Shown: positions 9,916-20,535 of the stretch, one piece after another
How positions within the stretch are numbered: the first letter of the stretch is position 1
Layout: the number at the start of each line of letters is the position of its first letter
Assembly (NCBI GenBank): GCA_022925895.1
Contig: JAKSYS010000690.1
Coordinates: 1-32,958 of the forward strand
From: Fragilaria crotonensis
Taxonomy: Eukaryota > Bacillariophyta > Fragilariophyceae > Fragilariales > Fragilariaceae
DNA length: 32,958 nucleotides
Reading direction: 5' to 3'
Notes under the pieces: model-generated
Told to the model about the DNA's origin: nothing
The model's database searches: none
What the model saw: the letters and a program-made list of their open reading frames with translations, nothing else
Made by a program: the position numbers and the translations under genes

Positions 9916-12900
9916 CGGAATACATACTTGTTTAAAGTTGTGAGAGTGTTGTTTCTACGGTTGTAATTCTAAATGCAATTTCTACTTACGTTTGCTTTAT
10001 GGTCGAGTTGTGCTGTAGTAGTCTGTCTCAACAAAAGGGCAGCGATACTCTGCAGGAGCTAACAAAATTGACGACATTGAATTACAGTGCTGTTGTGTCG
10101 CAAGCATGATGAGTTCCCTGTCATTGCTGTCAAGGCTTTTGCTTGTCATCAACGACATCGTCTTCATAGTAATGACCGTTGAGCTGGCTGATGCAAGCCC
10201 TTTTCAAGCAGTCGATGAATCAGAATAGCCAGGCCAGAGTGTTTATTAATTCTTTGCTCAGGTTGTTCGGCGCTTTTCCATTATCAATCCCGACAGGTAA
10301 ATTTAGCATCAGGTTTTACGAAGGTATCTCAAGCTCACAATGTTTTGCTGTGTGGTACAATTCTCGCAGCGTACAGAATCCATTGAAACTCAGCGAGAAC
10401 AATCAAAAGTCCGCGACAGAGTATCAATCATCAAGCCTCCCCACGACAAATCGAACGTGGATTTGACAATATCCTTGCAAAGATGGACTCCATGATCCGG
10501 TCGCTTCTTAAACAGCTGCTCGGTATCATTCATCACCTTCCCTCTCTCCTTTCAAAATTTCTGCCGCTGTTTTGACCCAAGCAACAAAAATTCAAATCGC
10601 ATCTTGCACATCCGATTGCTCCAGACCAACAAGGTAAGCGATGAGAACTCCAGGTTCATCAGCAAGAAGAATGTAGCCGCATCTTAGGCACCTTGCTTGG
10701 TGGATCTTGTATCCATTATCCTCAAAACAAGTGTCGTTATCTTCCCGAGGCATTCATAATACAAAAAGAATTCTAATGAAGAGGATCTTTGCGTCATTTT
10801 GACTGCCATTCTTAAGGTAACCACCACACTCCTGTCAGCAGTACCACCGTCCTTTCCTGGGACACGTCTCACTTTTCTTTGCCCAGGAGCAGTTGACTCC
10901 CACTCTTCCTTGTTGTCGTTTCCACCGGGAACGAGTAGTAGTCACAATGCGTTCAAAATGGCCTTGAAAATACTTGAAGTGGGGCTTTGTTCTAACAACT
11001 GTACACAATTCTGCTCACATTTCCTTCGTCGCTTCGTTGTTATGTTGGAGTGTGACAACACTGTTTATTTTCCACTCAACATGTGAAATCACACACAATA
11101 TCTTCATAGAGGTCGTTAGCATCCATGATGTTGCAATCACAGTGAAAGAAAGCAGTGTCAGAAGAGCAGGATCGGAACACAATATGCCGACTGTATTCCA
11201 AACCTCAAAAAGGGACGCCTCCTCATCAGCGACCATCGCATTGTTTCTTTGCGGTCTACTGTAGTACCCAATACGTGAGGAGAAAGACAGAACAACTGAA
11301 TCCGAGGAGTTGGAGCAACCTTGTTCAACAGGACCCATTAGGACACAAGTTCAGCCTACATTACCTCTACTCCAACAATTCCAGTACTACCAGTACCACC
11401 AGAAGGCAAAGAGTCCTCCTACTTCGCGAGGCGACATGGATCAGGATCAGCGTAAGTCACTCAATAAAAGGCCAACAAAACGGTTTCGGCGCTGCAAGAT
11501 ACATAATTGGATGCGTCCGTGAATTTTGGTCGGACGGAGTCGTCTGTTTTTGCTGACGTCTACTATAGAGATTATTGATCTCCAGTAGAAATAATACGAC
11601 GTTGTATGCTGGGCTATTTGATTGTGAAAACAGCTGTATACATACACCAATTATCATTTATTGACACCAAATGTCATCCATGTCCTGCATACGAGTAGCG
11701 CACCACTCGGAGTACAGTATACGAATGCCAATACTACCTGTTTTCAAGAGAGAACGCACCCCTGCCTGTCGATGACATGTCGCGCCATGCACACCACCAA
11801 CCATGGGATGGATCACTATTCTCTGTTCTGTTGTCGGTAACGTAGAGACTGACATAAACTACCGGTAGGTTACAGTACACTTGATAACTAAACTCTTCTA
11901 CTATAGTGTCACTAGTAGACATGTTTATAACCACTCTATTCCAATGGTAGGTTGATTCATTTCATGTTGCTGGCCTCAGCAGGACGTGGGTGAATTGGTT
12001 AGGGACACAAGAAAAAGAAGAAGCAGTCAGCAGGAGCTATGTAACAGTAGAGAGGGGAACTAATGCAGGCATGGAAGGCTCATCAGAAAGAAGTAAGAAG
12101 CAATGGCATGAGACATTGCAGCAGCAGAGGAGTCTCAGTCAAGGGAGGACACGAAGTGGGATGTGGTAGGAAATTGTTGCTTGCAGTATCGGCTGCTCAG
12201 TATGACACTCGAGCACCGTAGGTAACAACGGATCAGAAGAATCCAAATGAAGTGGGATACTAGCATAAAGCAAGGAATGAATGCAGGAAAGTTGCTGTTG
12301 CACCCCATGTGCAGAGGAGTGGGAGGTACCAAGACATGCTAGCAGGAGCCAGTGTTTGCGGCGATGTCAGGGAGTGACGTAGCTTTGCAACAAGAATGTA
12401 GATTGCTGAAGGATTGGCAAGAATTTAGATTAGAGTGAGTATGGTTGTGAGATTGAGTGATTCAGAGAAGCATGGGCAAAGAAAAGGTTAGCAGCATTCT
12501 GGCCTTTCCAAATGGCAAGAGAGTAGTCTTGTTGATCTGCCACATTGCTCAAGAATGAGGTTTCGGACCATGCACGGCAGTGGTCAGCATAGATTGCAAT
12601 CAGCAAAACAAACTCATGGCCTATTCAAGACTGACCAGCAAGCCATGAAAGAAGTTTACCAATCCAATTTGACTTTGTCAGTTCAATTCCCAATCACCAG
12701 CAAAGAATTGAACACCGGGAGTACTGTCATGAGACGATGCAAGTGGAGTCAACACAATGCCAAGACTACTAATGGCCTGCTGGAGGAGAGCAGAGACTCT
12801 TTTTGATACTCCATAAGAGTTTCTTGAAAAGATGAATTGCTGAGTCTCCTAGCCACTGAACGAGGCAAAATCTGGATTAATTGATGATTACAGCAAAAGT

Positions 12901-13425
12901 GATGTTCATTGTAAGTTAAGAATAACAACAATTCCACCATGAAATGCTGTTTAGTGTTAAGGGGTAGTGTTTGATGATGTACGCTGTTACTGTTGTGTTC
13001 TTGTTTATATGACTGGCTGGATTGACTTTTGTCCAAGATTGTGGTATTGAGGATTGCCAAATATGAGCTCAGCTTCATCATACTTGAACTCAACTTGAGC
13101 CACATGTTCGGAAAGATGCATGTTAAGAACATGCATCAAACCTGACATAATTAGCCATCATCGACTGTCAATTGCAAGTGGCTCCTGTCAATAAATACAA
13201 TGCAATTTATGCAGATGTGTACAGCCTTGTTGTTTATTGTTTTCAAACTATGATGAGATGATAGCAGAGAGACAATGATATAGGATGTTGGCATAAGTTT
13301 TTCTAAGCTACTATGAGCAAGAAGATGTGACAGCAAAAGCAAAACAATGGTGTTTTGAAACATTGTTACACCAGCAGCCAGTTCAGATCTGTATCTGACT
13401 TAGAGCCAGCACCAGCCAATAACAA
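9916..13425. other. 3.5-kb region without a supported gene
   Basis: It starts with the 3' flank of the DDE transposase. Short pieces look protein-like, for example a hydrophobic plus-strand stretch near 10108-10227 (MMSSLSLLSRLLLVIND...) and a minus-strand hydrophobic one at 11015-11338. None extends into a recognisable domain, and frames are broken often. It may be a very old element or non-coding DNA. A short palindrome lies at 13115-13137. Confidence 0.45.
13115..13137. repeat. Short perfect palindrome with 3-base loop
   Basis: GATGCATGTT at 13115-13124 and its exact reverse complement AACATGCATC at 13128-13137 are separated by AAG. It could be a protein-binding site or simply a chance hairpin in AT-rich DNA. 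Confidence 0.6.
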
Positions 13426-13445
13426 CAAAAAAGCATAGAGACAAA
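13426..13445 (+). repeat. Target-site duplication, left copy
   Basis: A 20-bp direct repeat (CAAAAAAGCATAGAGACAAA) matches 14622-14641 with a single G/A difference. It flanks the LINE fragment and marks its insertion point. Confidence 0.85.
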
Positions 13446-14621
13446 AAACTCGAAATCTAAATTAACGTGCTGCCGCGATATTCGGCGGTACAAATACTCG
13501 ACTCGCACGGGTAGCCACAACTCTGGAGGGAATTGCAGGTACCGAGAATAGTTGTCCCTTGAGTGGTTTCCCCCGGCGACTAAGCGGACGGTATGGTGTT
13601 AAAGTATGATCGTATAGATCGCACGCCCGTGAGGAGTGCTCGCGTTTTCACTCTTTTTACACTCTCTGCAATGGTGGACGCATGCATCAGAATCCAATTC
13701 TTTGTAACGTGTATGGGATGTTTATCATGTGCTTCTGGTGTTTCCAACAAGAGGGCCTGGACTCTTGGTTCCATCATCCCGCGTTGGGAGTATAGTTCTG
13801 TGAGTTGTCTCCTTACTTCTTTTTGTTCTGCTTGCCGACGGCTGACCTCGTCTTTACCAAAGAGTTCCGAATTTCGACTTAAACCATAGCTTGTGCCATT
13901 TGTCCCATATTTTCGATATTAAGTTCACTTGCCATCGTTCCGACATGTATTGTTGCGTTGGATACTGCATCTCGTGATACCGTACTTGCACCTTGCTCCA
14001 CTCCTTCACAAATCTCCCTAGCCATAAGTGCCGCCATCCAATTCGGTTCTGCTGACGAATCAATTGATGTATATCGCTGGGATACTGACCTGGATCGAGG
14101 TGTGGATGATCTTCACCCTCCAACCATTGGGATAATGCACTGAGCAATAGTCGCTGAAGTTGAGGATAGGTCTTTGAGTCCTGACAATGCTGCTGAATAT
14201 CGTCGATGAACTGATTCCTCCAAAGTTCTCAGCTCGGGTGCGGACAACGAAGAATTTGGTCTCGATCCTCTTGGCGACAAGTGCAAAGCGGGCATGTTCG
14301 CTTACCTCCATCAAATTTGTTTCTCAAACCAGTCGTTGGGAGGATATCGTGGATGAACTTTACTATATGTGATCGCCTTTGCTTGTTCCGTTTCAACGCT
14401 TGACCATGGGCCGTCCAGTTAATACTTTCCGTTATCGAACCTGTCCAATTATGTTTGCCACTTATATATTCCAGTAACTGCGGTCCTGTTGCATTCATCC
14501 GGATCGTATCTTTGTATTTTGACGTGACAGTTCCTTCATCCGTCACTAAATGGGCTCGGGTGTCCACGTTTAATTGTGCCAATAGGGGTAGGTTGTGATA
14601 CGGTGTCTTGTCACCATCTTG
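13446..14621 (-). mobile_element. 5'-truncated LINE (non-LTR retrotransposon) insertion, 1176 bp
   Basis: A 20-bp target-site duplication brackets a piece that reads, on the minus strand, as only the C-terminal part of a LINE ORF2 plus about 134 bp of 3' UTR (13446-13579). This is the footprint of target-primed reverse transcription that stopped early. No poly(A) is visible at the 3' end. The host sequence into which it inserted continues on both sides (about 13100-13425 and 14642-15000). Confidence 0.85.
13580..14621 (-). pseudogene. LINE ORF2 C-terminal tail with zinc-knuckle, broken
   Basis: The frame starts inside the right target-site duplication (…LQ|DGDKTPYHNLPLL). It carries the ORF2 zinc motif C-P-L-C-x8-D-x-I-L-R-C-P (TCPLCTCRQEDRDQILRCPH), then helical tail sequence (QNRIGWRHLWLGRFVKEW, SKIWDKWHKLW). 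An in-frame TGA lies at 14229-14231, with clear homology resuming in the same frame (ELWRNQFIDDIQQHCQ); a CGA-to-TGA change would explain it. A frameshift near 13856-13862 moves the last part (GKDEVSRRQAEQ... to ...YFNTIPSA) into another frame that ends at 13580. The copy lacks endonuclease and polymerase domains and cannot move itself. Confidence 0.8.
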
Positions 14622-14641
14622 CAAAAAAGCATAGAAACAAA
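14622..14641 (+). repeat. Target-site duplication, right copy
   Basis: CAAAAAAGCATAGAAACAAA repeats 13426-13445 with one mismatch. The coding frame of the LINE tail begins directly inside this copy on the minus strand. Confidence 0.85.
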
Positions 14642-15957
14642 GCTCAGCATGAAGTTGTCCAGCACCTCTTCTTCTTGCCATCCCTGCATCAACCAGTAGC
14701 AAGCAATTGTCAGATATGAGACAACATGTTGTAAACAAAGCAGCCAATTGGCATTCAAATATGCTTCTTGAAATCTGCCTTGGTTCCAAAATATATAGCA
14801 GAGTGGCTTCATTGGAGATGCTCCTGCTCATTGAACAAAGCAAGATTGTGTATCATTCATCTTGTTGACCATGCTATAATGATAGCAGGAATGTCAGCGT
14901 CAAATTACACAGCAGCAGACAAGAGCAATGATGCAACAAGTTCCTCCTTCTCCTCCTCATTAACAAAGTTTACTTTGCATGGATTTCTGTTCAATAGGAA
15001 TGACCCGTAGACCCTAATGCAGACTAGGTTCTTAGGGGTATGTGAACAGCGGCTCAATGCCAGAACTAAGTACTGAATTGCAAGTACTGGAGTACTTCAG
15101 AGTCGTTTTATGTTTAAGATGTATCATGAGCCAAGGCCTCGACAGTGTATGATAAAAGGTAAAGGGGGAAAAACTTCTTTAACCTTTGGGAAATCATCAT
15201 TGCCTTTACCCCCTTATAGAAATTACCCGATAAGGAAATATCATTGCATTTACGCTTTAAGGAAATGCCTTACCTTTACCCTTCACCCCATATCAGAAAA
15301 TTACAACCACCGAATGAAAATCATTACCTTTACCATGTAAGGAAATGCTATGCCTTAACCTTTTACCCCTTATTTTTTTTAAAATTATAGGTCATTATTG
15401 GGTATTTTATGTGATTACAACAACAACTCCTTCATGCACATTGACACTCCGCATATTGAGTACATTTTAGCTGTCAATTATTTTCATGCTGATTGTAGAA
15501 TTAACAACAAGGTTTATTGGGTGTTACAAAATAGCTAAATTGACAATTATGATACACTTCTTCTTGAAAATTAGGCCACTCCGAGATATCTTGTCAGTCG
15601 GAGTCATCGTCTGCAAACGCGTTATCAAACTGGAAGTTCAGCATACCAACAATGCCGTTGTCCAGCAAGTCATCCTCCATCTACTTGTCATGTTCCATCT
15701 CTATCATGGTCACCAATGCATCAGTTGATTTATCTAGAGGCCAACTTGATCCATCGGTTATGATGCAACAAGAATAAAGTTTACTACTACCACTTGTAGT
15801 TGCATTCTTGAGTAAAGTGTAAAGATAAACCTGAAACTCAAAAGAATCAGATCATACCAGGAGTGTATCGTGTAGAACGTAAGAAAGTGCTGGCATTCTA
15901 CGCAAAATTATGGCTGGTCGTGGTTCATCTCTGGAACTGCCTCAAAGGGTAAGCAGA
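14642..15957. other. Gene-free region with repeats
   Basis: The first part is the right flank of the LINE insertion. The region holds a 14-bp palindrome copy at 15083-15096 and a cluster of CCTTTACC-type motifs at 15151-15375. I see no coding region with a recognisable domain. Confidence 0.5.
15151..15375. repeat. Cluster of CCTTTACC(CC)TTA motifs
   Basis: The string CCTTTACC, or a close variant, occurs about 15208, 15270, 15331 and 15358 on the plus strand, and once inverted (AAAGGTAAAGGGGG) about 15156. Interleaved copies of TAAGGAAATGC or TAAGGAAAT occur about 15231, 15259 and 15339. It looks like a degenerate tandem array with roughly 60-70 bp spacing, possibly the relic of a foldback element. 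Confidence 0.55.
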
Positions 15958-16115
15958 TCCGATTAGGTTTCACCAATTTGACGTCAGCGCGTACCAATCA
16001 GGATGCTCTCAGTATGTTACTGTCTTACTGTAGTACTGTATGTCAGTACGTTGAACGTGAAGACATCAGTACTGTGACGTGGGCGCTGACGTCAAATTGG
16101 TGAAACCTAATCGGA
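15958..16115. mobile_element. 158-bp hairpin element with perfect 33-bp inverted arms (MITE-like)
   Basis: Bases 15958-15990 and 16083-16115 are exact reverse complements over 33 bp, enclosing 92 bp without a coding frame. Each arm contains TTGACGTCAGCGC, so the palindrome TGACGTCA (a bZIP/CRE-type site) occurs in both. The interior is rich in GTACTG/CAGTAC. Perfect arms suggest a young miniature inverted-repeat element or a conserved hairpin. I do not see a clear target-site duplication. Confidence 0.7.
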
Positions 16116-16747
16116 CCCGTGTAGTTACCGGTACATAATCTTAAAGCAGGAAAATTGTTACGTTTACTCTGACGAGACAACTGAAAATCATTACTGTACC
16201 TTAACGTTTTACTGGAGTACATCTGTAGATGTGCTAATATTTTGGGTTGTGCTGCCGAGCTGCCAAGGCCAGCATGTGCTACTGATACTTGTTACTGGGT
16301 ATATTACTGACCCTAGTACCAAGAAGCATCATCATCATCATCGGCAACGTGACCATCATCAGATATCCAATTGCAATTGTGAAAAGACATGATAGATTGA
16401 ATTGATGTAAACCAGCTTCTCTACCTACGCATCATTCAGGCTATTTTTTGCGTAACTACAACTGTACAAGGAAAAATTTGGAGCACCTCTTCGATACTGC
16501 ACTTTGATGCCACTTTCATAAGCCAGTATCTTGAACTTGTAGCTGCAACTGGAGTACTAGTACGAGTTCCAGTCCCAGGCACACTAATTTGTCGTATGCG
16601 CAAGCTTTCTGTCAGGGGTGAGCGAAAACCCAAAAACCTTGAGTTCTGGAACCTGGAACCATGAGGGTTTTGGCAAAACCATAAAAGCAAAACATAACGT
16701 GCCTCCCCTGCCTTTTACACTCGCAGAATCCAGAGCATTACACTCGA
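16116..16747. other. 3' flank of the STRA6-like gene, no gene seen
   Basis: It holds a short (CAT)n run at about 16327-16342 and two further copies of the ACTGGAGTAC core (16211-16220 and 16548-16557). The last 40 bp before 16748 resemble the flank of the second STRA6-like copy at 20490-20535. Confidence 0.5.
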
Positions 16748-19624
16748 TCAAAAGTAATATTCAATATTCCGCAGTGCGCCGATTGAGGCGTCAGTAGGAA
16801 CCCACATACCAGCGTCAGCACGAACAACAGAAGGCTGCTCGTCACGAAATGCTTCGTTCGTCGCATACTTCGTAATGCTATCGTCGACACGGTATTTGCG
16901 AAGCCAAGGCATAAGGGCCATGACAAAGATCAAGCGCCATTGACCGCCGGCACGGTTAGCAAAGTGTTCGCCGTACTTTAACTTGAGCAAATAAATCACT
17001 CCCAGACGTTCCATGTAAGGATGACGATGGGCATCATGAAGGATCAAACCCTTTCGGAACTGCACGGGGTGGCCGTCTACAGATATGGGCCCAATCATCC
17101 CAACACCTGGGGCAAAGAGAGGTGTGTCAAGCCGCCCAATGTAAAGTGCACTTATCAAGAAAAGCTTGAACATTCGTACAACCATGGTCCCCACAGTTAG
17201 CCCAAGCGACCAGCATTCTTTCGCGAAGTGTGAGGGTTGCATCAACAAATGAGTCTCATTGGCATGGAGACACGTACCGAGGATGAGCATCAGGACATTG
17301 CCTCCAATCGGACTCTTGCGAAAGAATCCCACAAAGATAAACTGGCGCACGAATGTTAGAAGGAGTATCTTGACGGCGAGGGTCAGGAGGATTGCAATGA
17401 TGTTTGCAAGCAAGATAATCACCAGTGATCGAGTGGCGCTCCATACCAAGAAGAAAGTAAGAGTTGCAACAATTATCAAGATGGACAAACAACTGAACAA
17501 CGTTCCCCAGAAAGTTGATCCAAGCAGGATCGTGGTAACATCAGGTGCCTCGCGATATAAAGGAAAATTCCGGCACCGAAGGCTGCCGATGTAACCGCAG
17601 CGAAACTGCTGGATAGTGCTGACACTGGAAGGAATCAAAACAACTGCGAGTGAAGCTGCTGCGAGAAATGCAGTGACACAACCAACACCGACTGCACATC
17701 GAACTTCAGCCTCGGTTGGAAGCGAAGGATGAGGAAAAGCAAATGCTATTGTTGTCGGAGAAGGTGCCACAGAAGGGGCGTTCGTTGCAGGGTGGTAGGC
17801 TGATTGGACCAAGGGGTCGAGGCTCGTGTATAGGATAATGTAGAGGATGGCAACAAACCATTGGGACATGTTCATTGCGTAGAGACCGGCGTGGATAAAA
17901 ACGCCGTCCTCCTTGAACAAGGAACCGTTCCACATCCTTCGAAATGTATAAAAAATGCCCCCAACACGTTCGCGGTGGTCAGCAGTCGCTTGAAAGATCA
18001 TCATGGCTTTCGCACTGGCGCTCTTGAAGGAGGAAGCTTTCAACTTGACCCTCGCACTCTCGGCTTTACGAAGGATACTGCCATCGTGCTGAGCGAAAGC
18101 ATGGTCGACCATCCTCTTGATTTTGTACGCAGCCGCTTGCTTTGTGCAACACTCAGATTTCGCCATTTCACATGTCAACCAGAAGTTCGCAAAAGGAACG
18201 TTCTTCCACCTTGACCGCGGAATGAGGACGTAAAGAAGCCCCTTGATCTGAAACAGAAGGAGGAAGCAGCCCAGTGCAAGTGCAAAGCTGTACCCAAATT
18301 GCCCTGTAACAGACGAAGACTTGTTGGTGTTGATGATAGAGAATTCGACATCGAAGATATAGGACAACAGGCTTGTGAACATGATCGTTACAATTCCTAG
18401 CATGACTCCGACAAAGCTGGGAAGATTGTGCTTGAGGTGAACGGAATTACCAGCGGTTGACATCATGACGAAGATCGTTCCCAAAGTAATGAGCTGTACC
18501 ATAATTGTCAACCAGCGAATGATCGAGTTGGCGACGCGACAACCGAGCTCTGACATAAACGATGTCGTCGGACAATCCTGTCTGTGAAGCGCAATGACGC
18601 ATCGTATTGTGTGAGAGAAAGAGAGCGATGGTGACAAATGAAGGTTCTGTGTGAAGGCGATCGTAGACTTACAGTCCAACCGACATTACAAACCCAGATG
18701 CATACTGGTAGAGGACAACAACCACCAATACCCAGAGCAAGACATTGAAAGTTTTGGACTTATAATTCTCGGCGACAGTATCAATCGTTGTCAAAGTGAA
18801 GATCCGACGAATCTTGTCAGGGGCATCGTCGAAGTTCGCCTTGGCCAGTTCTTCATCGGGATCGTTGTCTTCCAAGTTTGCATCCAGAGACGTTCTGTCG
18901 AGAACGTCATCGTAATAAGTGGTTTCTCTAGTTTCCCATTCTGGATCGTATTGCTGAATGTCGGCGGTTGTGGCATTTACCAATTTTTTGTAATCAAACA
19001 TAGGCGAGCCATCTTTCTGTACCCCAGCTGCTTTGAGCATCTCATCAACCACCGCTGAAGTCACATCCTCCTCACCGTAAGTCTTCGCGATGTTCAGCAT
19101 CAAAGTTCGGTCTAAACGTACGGGTTCAGAGGATCCTGTGACATCCAAGGTGATCATCTTCAGTACTCTGTCGAAGAGAAATTCACTATCATCCCCAGCC
19201 CCAGTCTTACGAAGGTGTGGTATGAGCAAAATGCTGGCAAGCTCTACGAGATCAAAGACTGCGTCAGGAGATTCGTCAATGTCGCCGGCCAAACCGGGCA
19301 TAATATTATTTTCGACATACGTCAAGTCTACCTTGATGCCATGTCGAGAAAGGAGGAAATTGACGACGTCTTGGGCTGCAAGTATAAGGTTTCACCCAGT
19401 TAGATCAAGGTATCTATCAGGCATCCTGCAGTATCTGACAAAGCTCATTGTCGCCAGTGCCACTGGAGCAATCAGAGATAGTACTCGAACTGAACACCTA
19501 CCCACCACGTACCTGTTATCGATGCGTCCTGTCTCAGCGTCGGACCAGACTGATGCAGAGCTGAAATGTACTCAAGTTCCTTGCAATCGGCGTGTGCGCC
19601 AACCGGCTTCTCAAATGTAATCAT
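16748..19624 (-). CDS. STRA6-like multi-pass membrane protein with EF-hand-like N-terminal domain (three exons)
   Basis: Exons are 19624-19513, 19375-18673 and 18581-16748, with introns of 137 bp (GTACGT...TTGCAG) and 91 bp (GTAAGT...TCACAG); the frame is kept at both joins, giving 882 residues. Residues about 30-180 are soluble with degenerate EF-hand-like loops (DIDESPDAVFDLVE at 69-82; VQKDGSPMFDYKKL at 156-169). The first membrane helix is at about 246-271, and several more follow to about 760. The part from about 735 to 800 (GTMVV..., IGRLDTPLFAPG, the L-x-HDAHRHPYMERL region) resembles the C-terminal region of vertebrate STRA6, the retinol-uptake receptor, by my reading. Substrate in a diatom is unknown. 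The stop is TGA at 16748. The codon before ATG 19624 is open, so a longer N-terminus is possible. A decayed tandem copy lies upstream. Confidence 0.8.
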
Positions 19625-20535
19625 GATCCCCCTGTCCCCAAAGCCCAGTGCGTAGAGAGCGCAGCCCAGAGACTACCGGTAGTTTGTTTCCACCTGTTCT
19701 GCCAACAAACCAGATAGGTGACAAAAACAACAAACAGCCGATGAGAACAAAGATCACACACTGGCAAACTATTCAGCAGCTTGACGGCTTAAAGACTCTG
19801 AATGTTAGGGTCCACGTTGCTTTACGGTGCTGATGCTTTGCGTGTTGAAGAAGCGCTTTATGTTTTTACGCGGTTGCGTCAATGTAACAACTTAAAGTTG
19901 AAGCGTTGTAAGTGTTAGGGCATCTCGACTTGAAAGTTGGTGGGGTTGAGTGCATACGACTCGAAGTTAACGCGGTATAAGTGCGCCGTTATTCCTATGA
20001 TTACACTCTAATCTCTAATGAGCTCTTATGCATACGCAGCAGAATCGAACGGGTCCAAGAACCCAATCTGCGCTTTACCGTAGGACCGACGTATGACAAA
20101 TATCGAATATCGATTATTAGCGCCATGAACCCGCGACAGAATGTCATCAATTTGTCCTACAAGTCTACCAGGAAGGAAATAACTGCACCTAGTACCTTTT
20201 ATGTCATACCATATAAACTACAATATATATATATATGCGGTAAAAGGTATCCAGTTATGACTAATTTTCATTTGAATCCGAATCCAGTACATAGCCATAC
20301 TTCCGGTTATCGCACCATATCATACGGAGCATACAAGTATGTTGATGAATATCAGCATATCCGATAACCACATACGAGCAGCATGCATAAATAAGGAATA
20401 CACAAATATAGGGATATTTAACTTAGGCGTTGCTGTCGGACGTTGATTTTTTCAGGGGCCTTGAACCTTGAACATCACCATGTACTCACGCAGAATCCAT
20501 AACTTTGTGTCCTACTAGTAAGAGAGTACACTCGA
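19625..20535. other. Spacer between the tandem STRA6-like copies
   Basis: The first 300 bp or so (promoter side of the intact copy) align by eye with the flank at 23440-23740 of the second copy, for example CTATTCAGCAGCT, CTCTGAATGTT and TTGAAGAAGC. The remainder includes an (AT)n run near 20224-20234 and no recognisable gene. The short frame 19981-20367 has no known domain. Confidence 0.5.

Noticed and set aside
10108-11338. Hydrophobic short frames as a membrane-protein gene
   Set aside because: Pieces lie on both strands, in several frames, and none matches a family I recognise.
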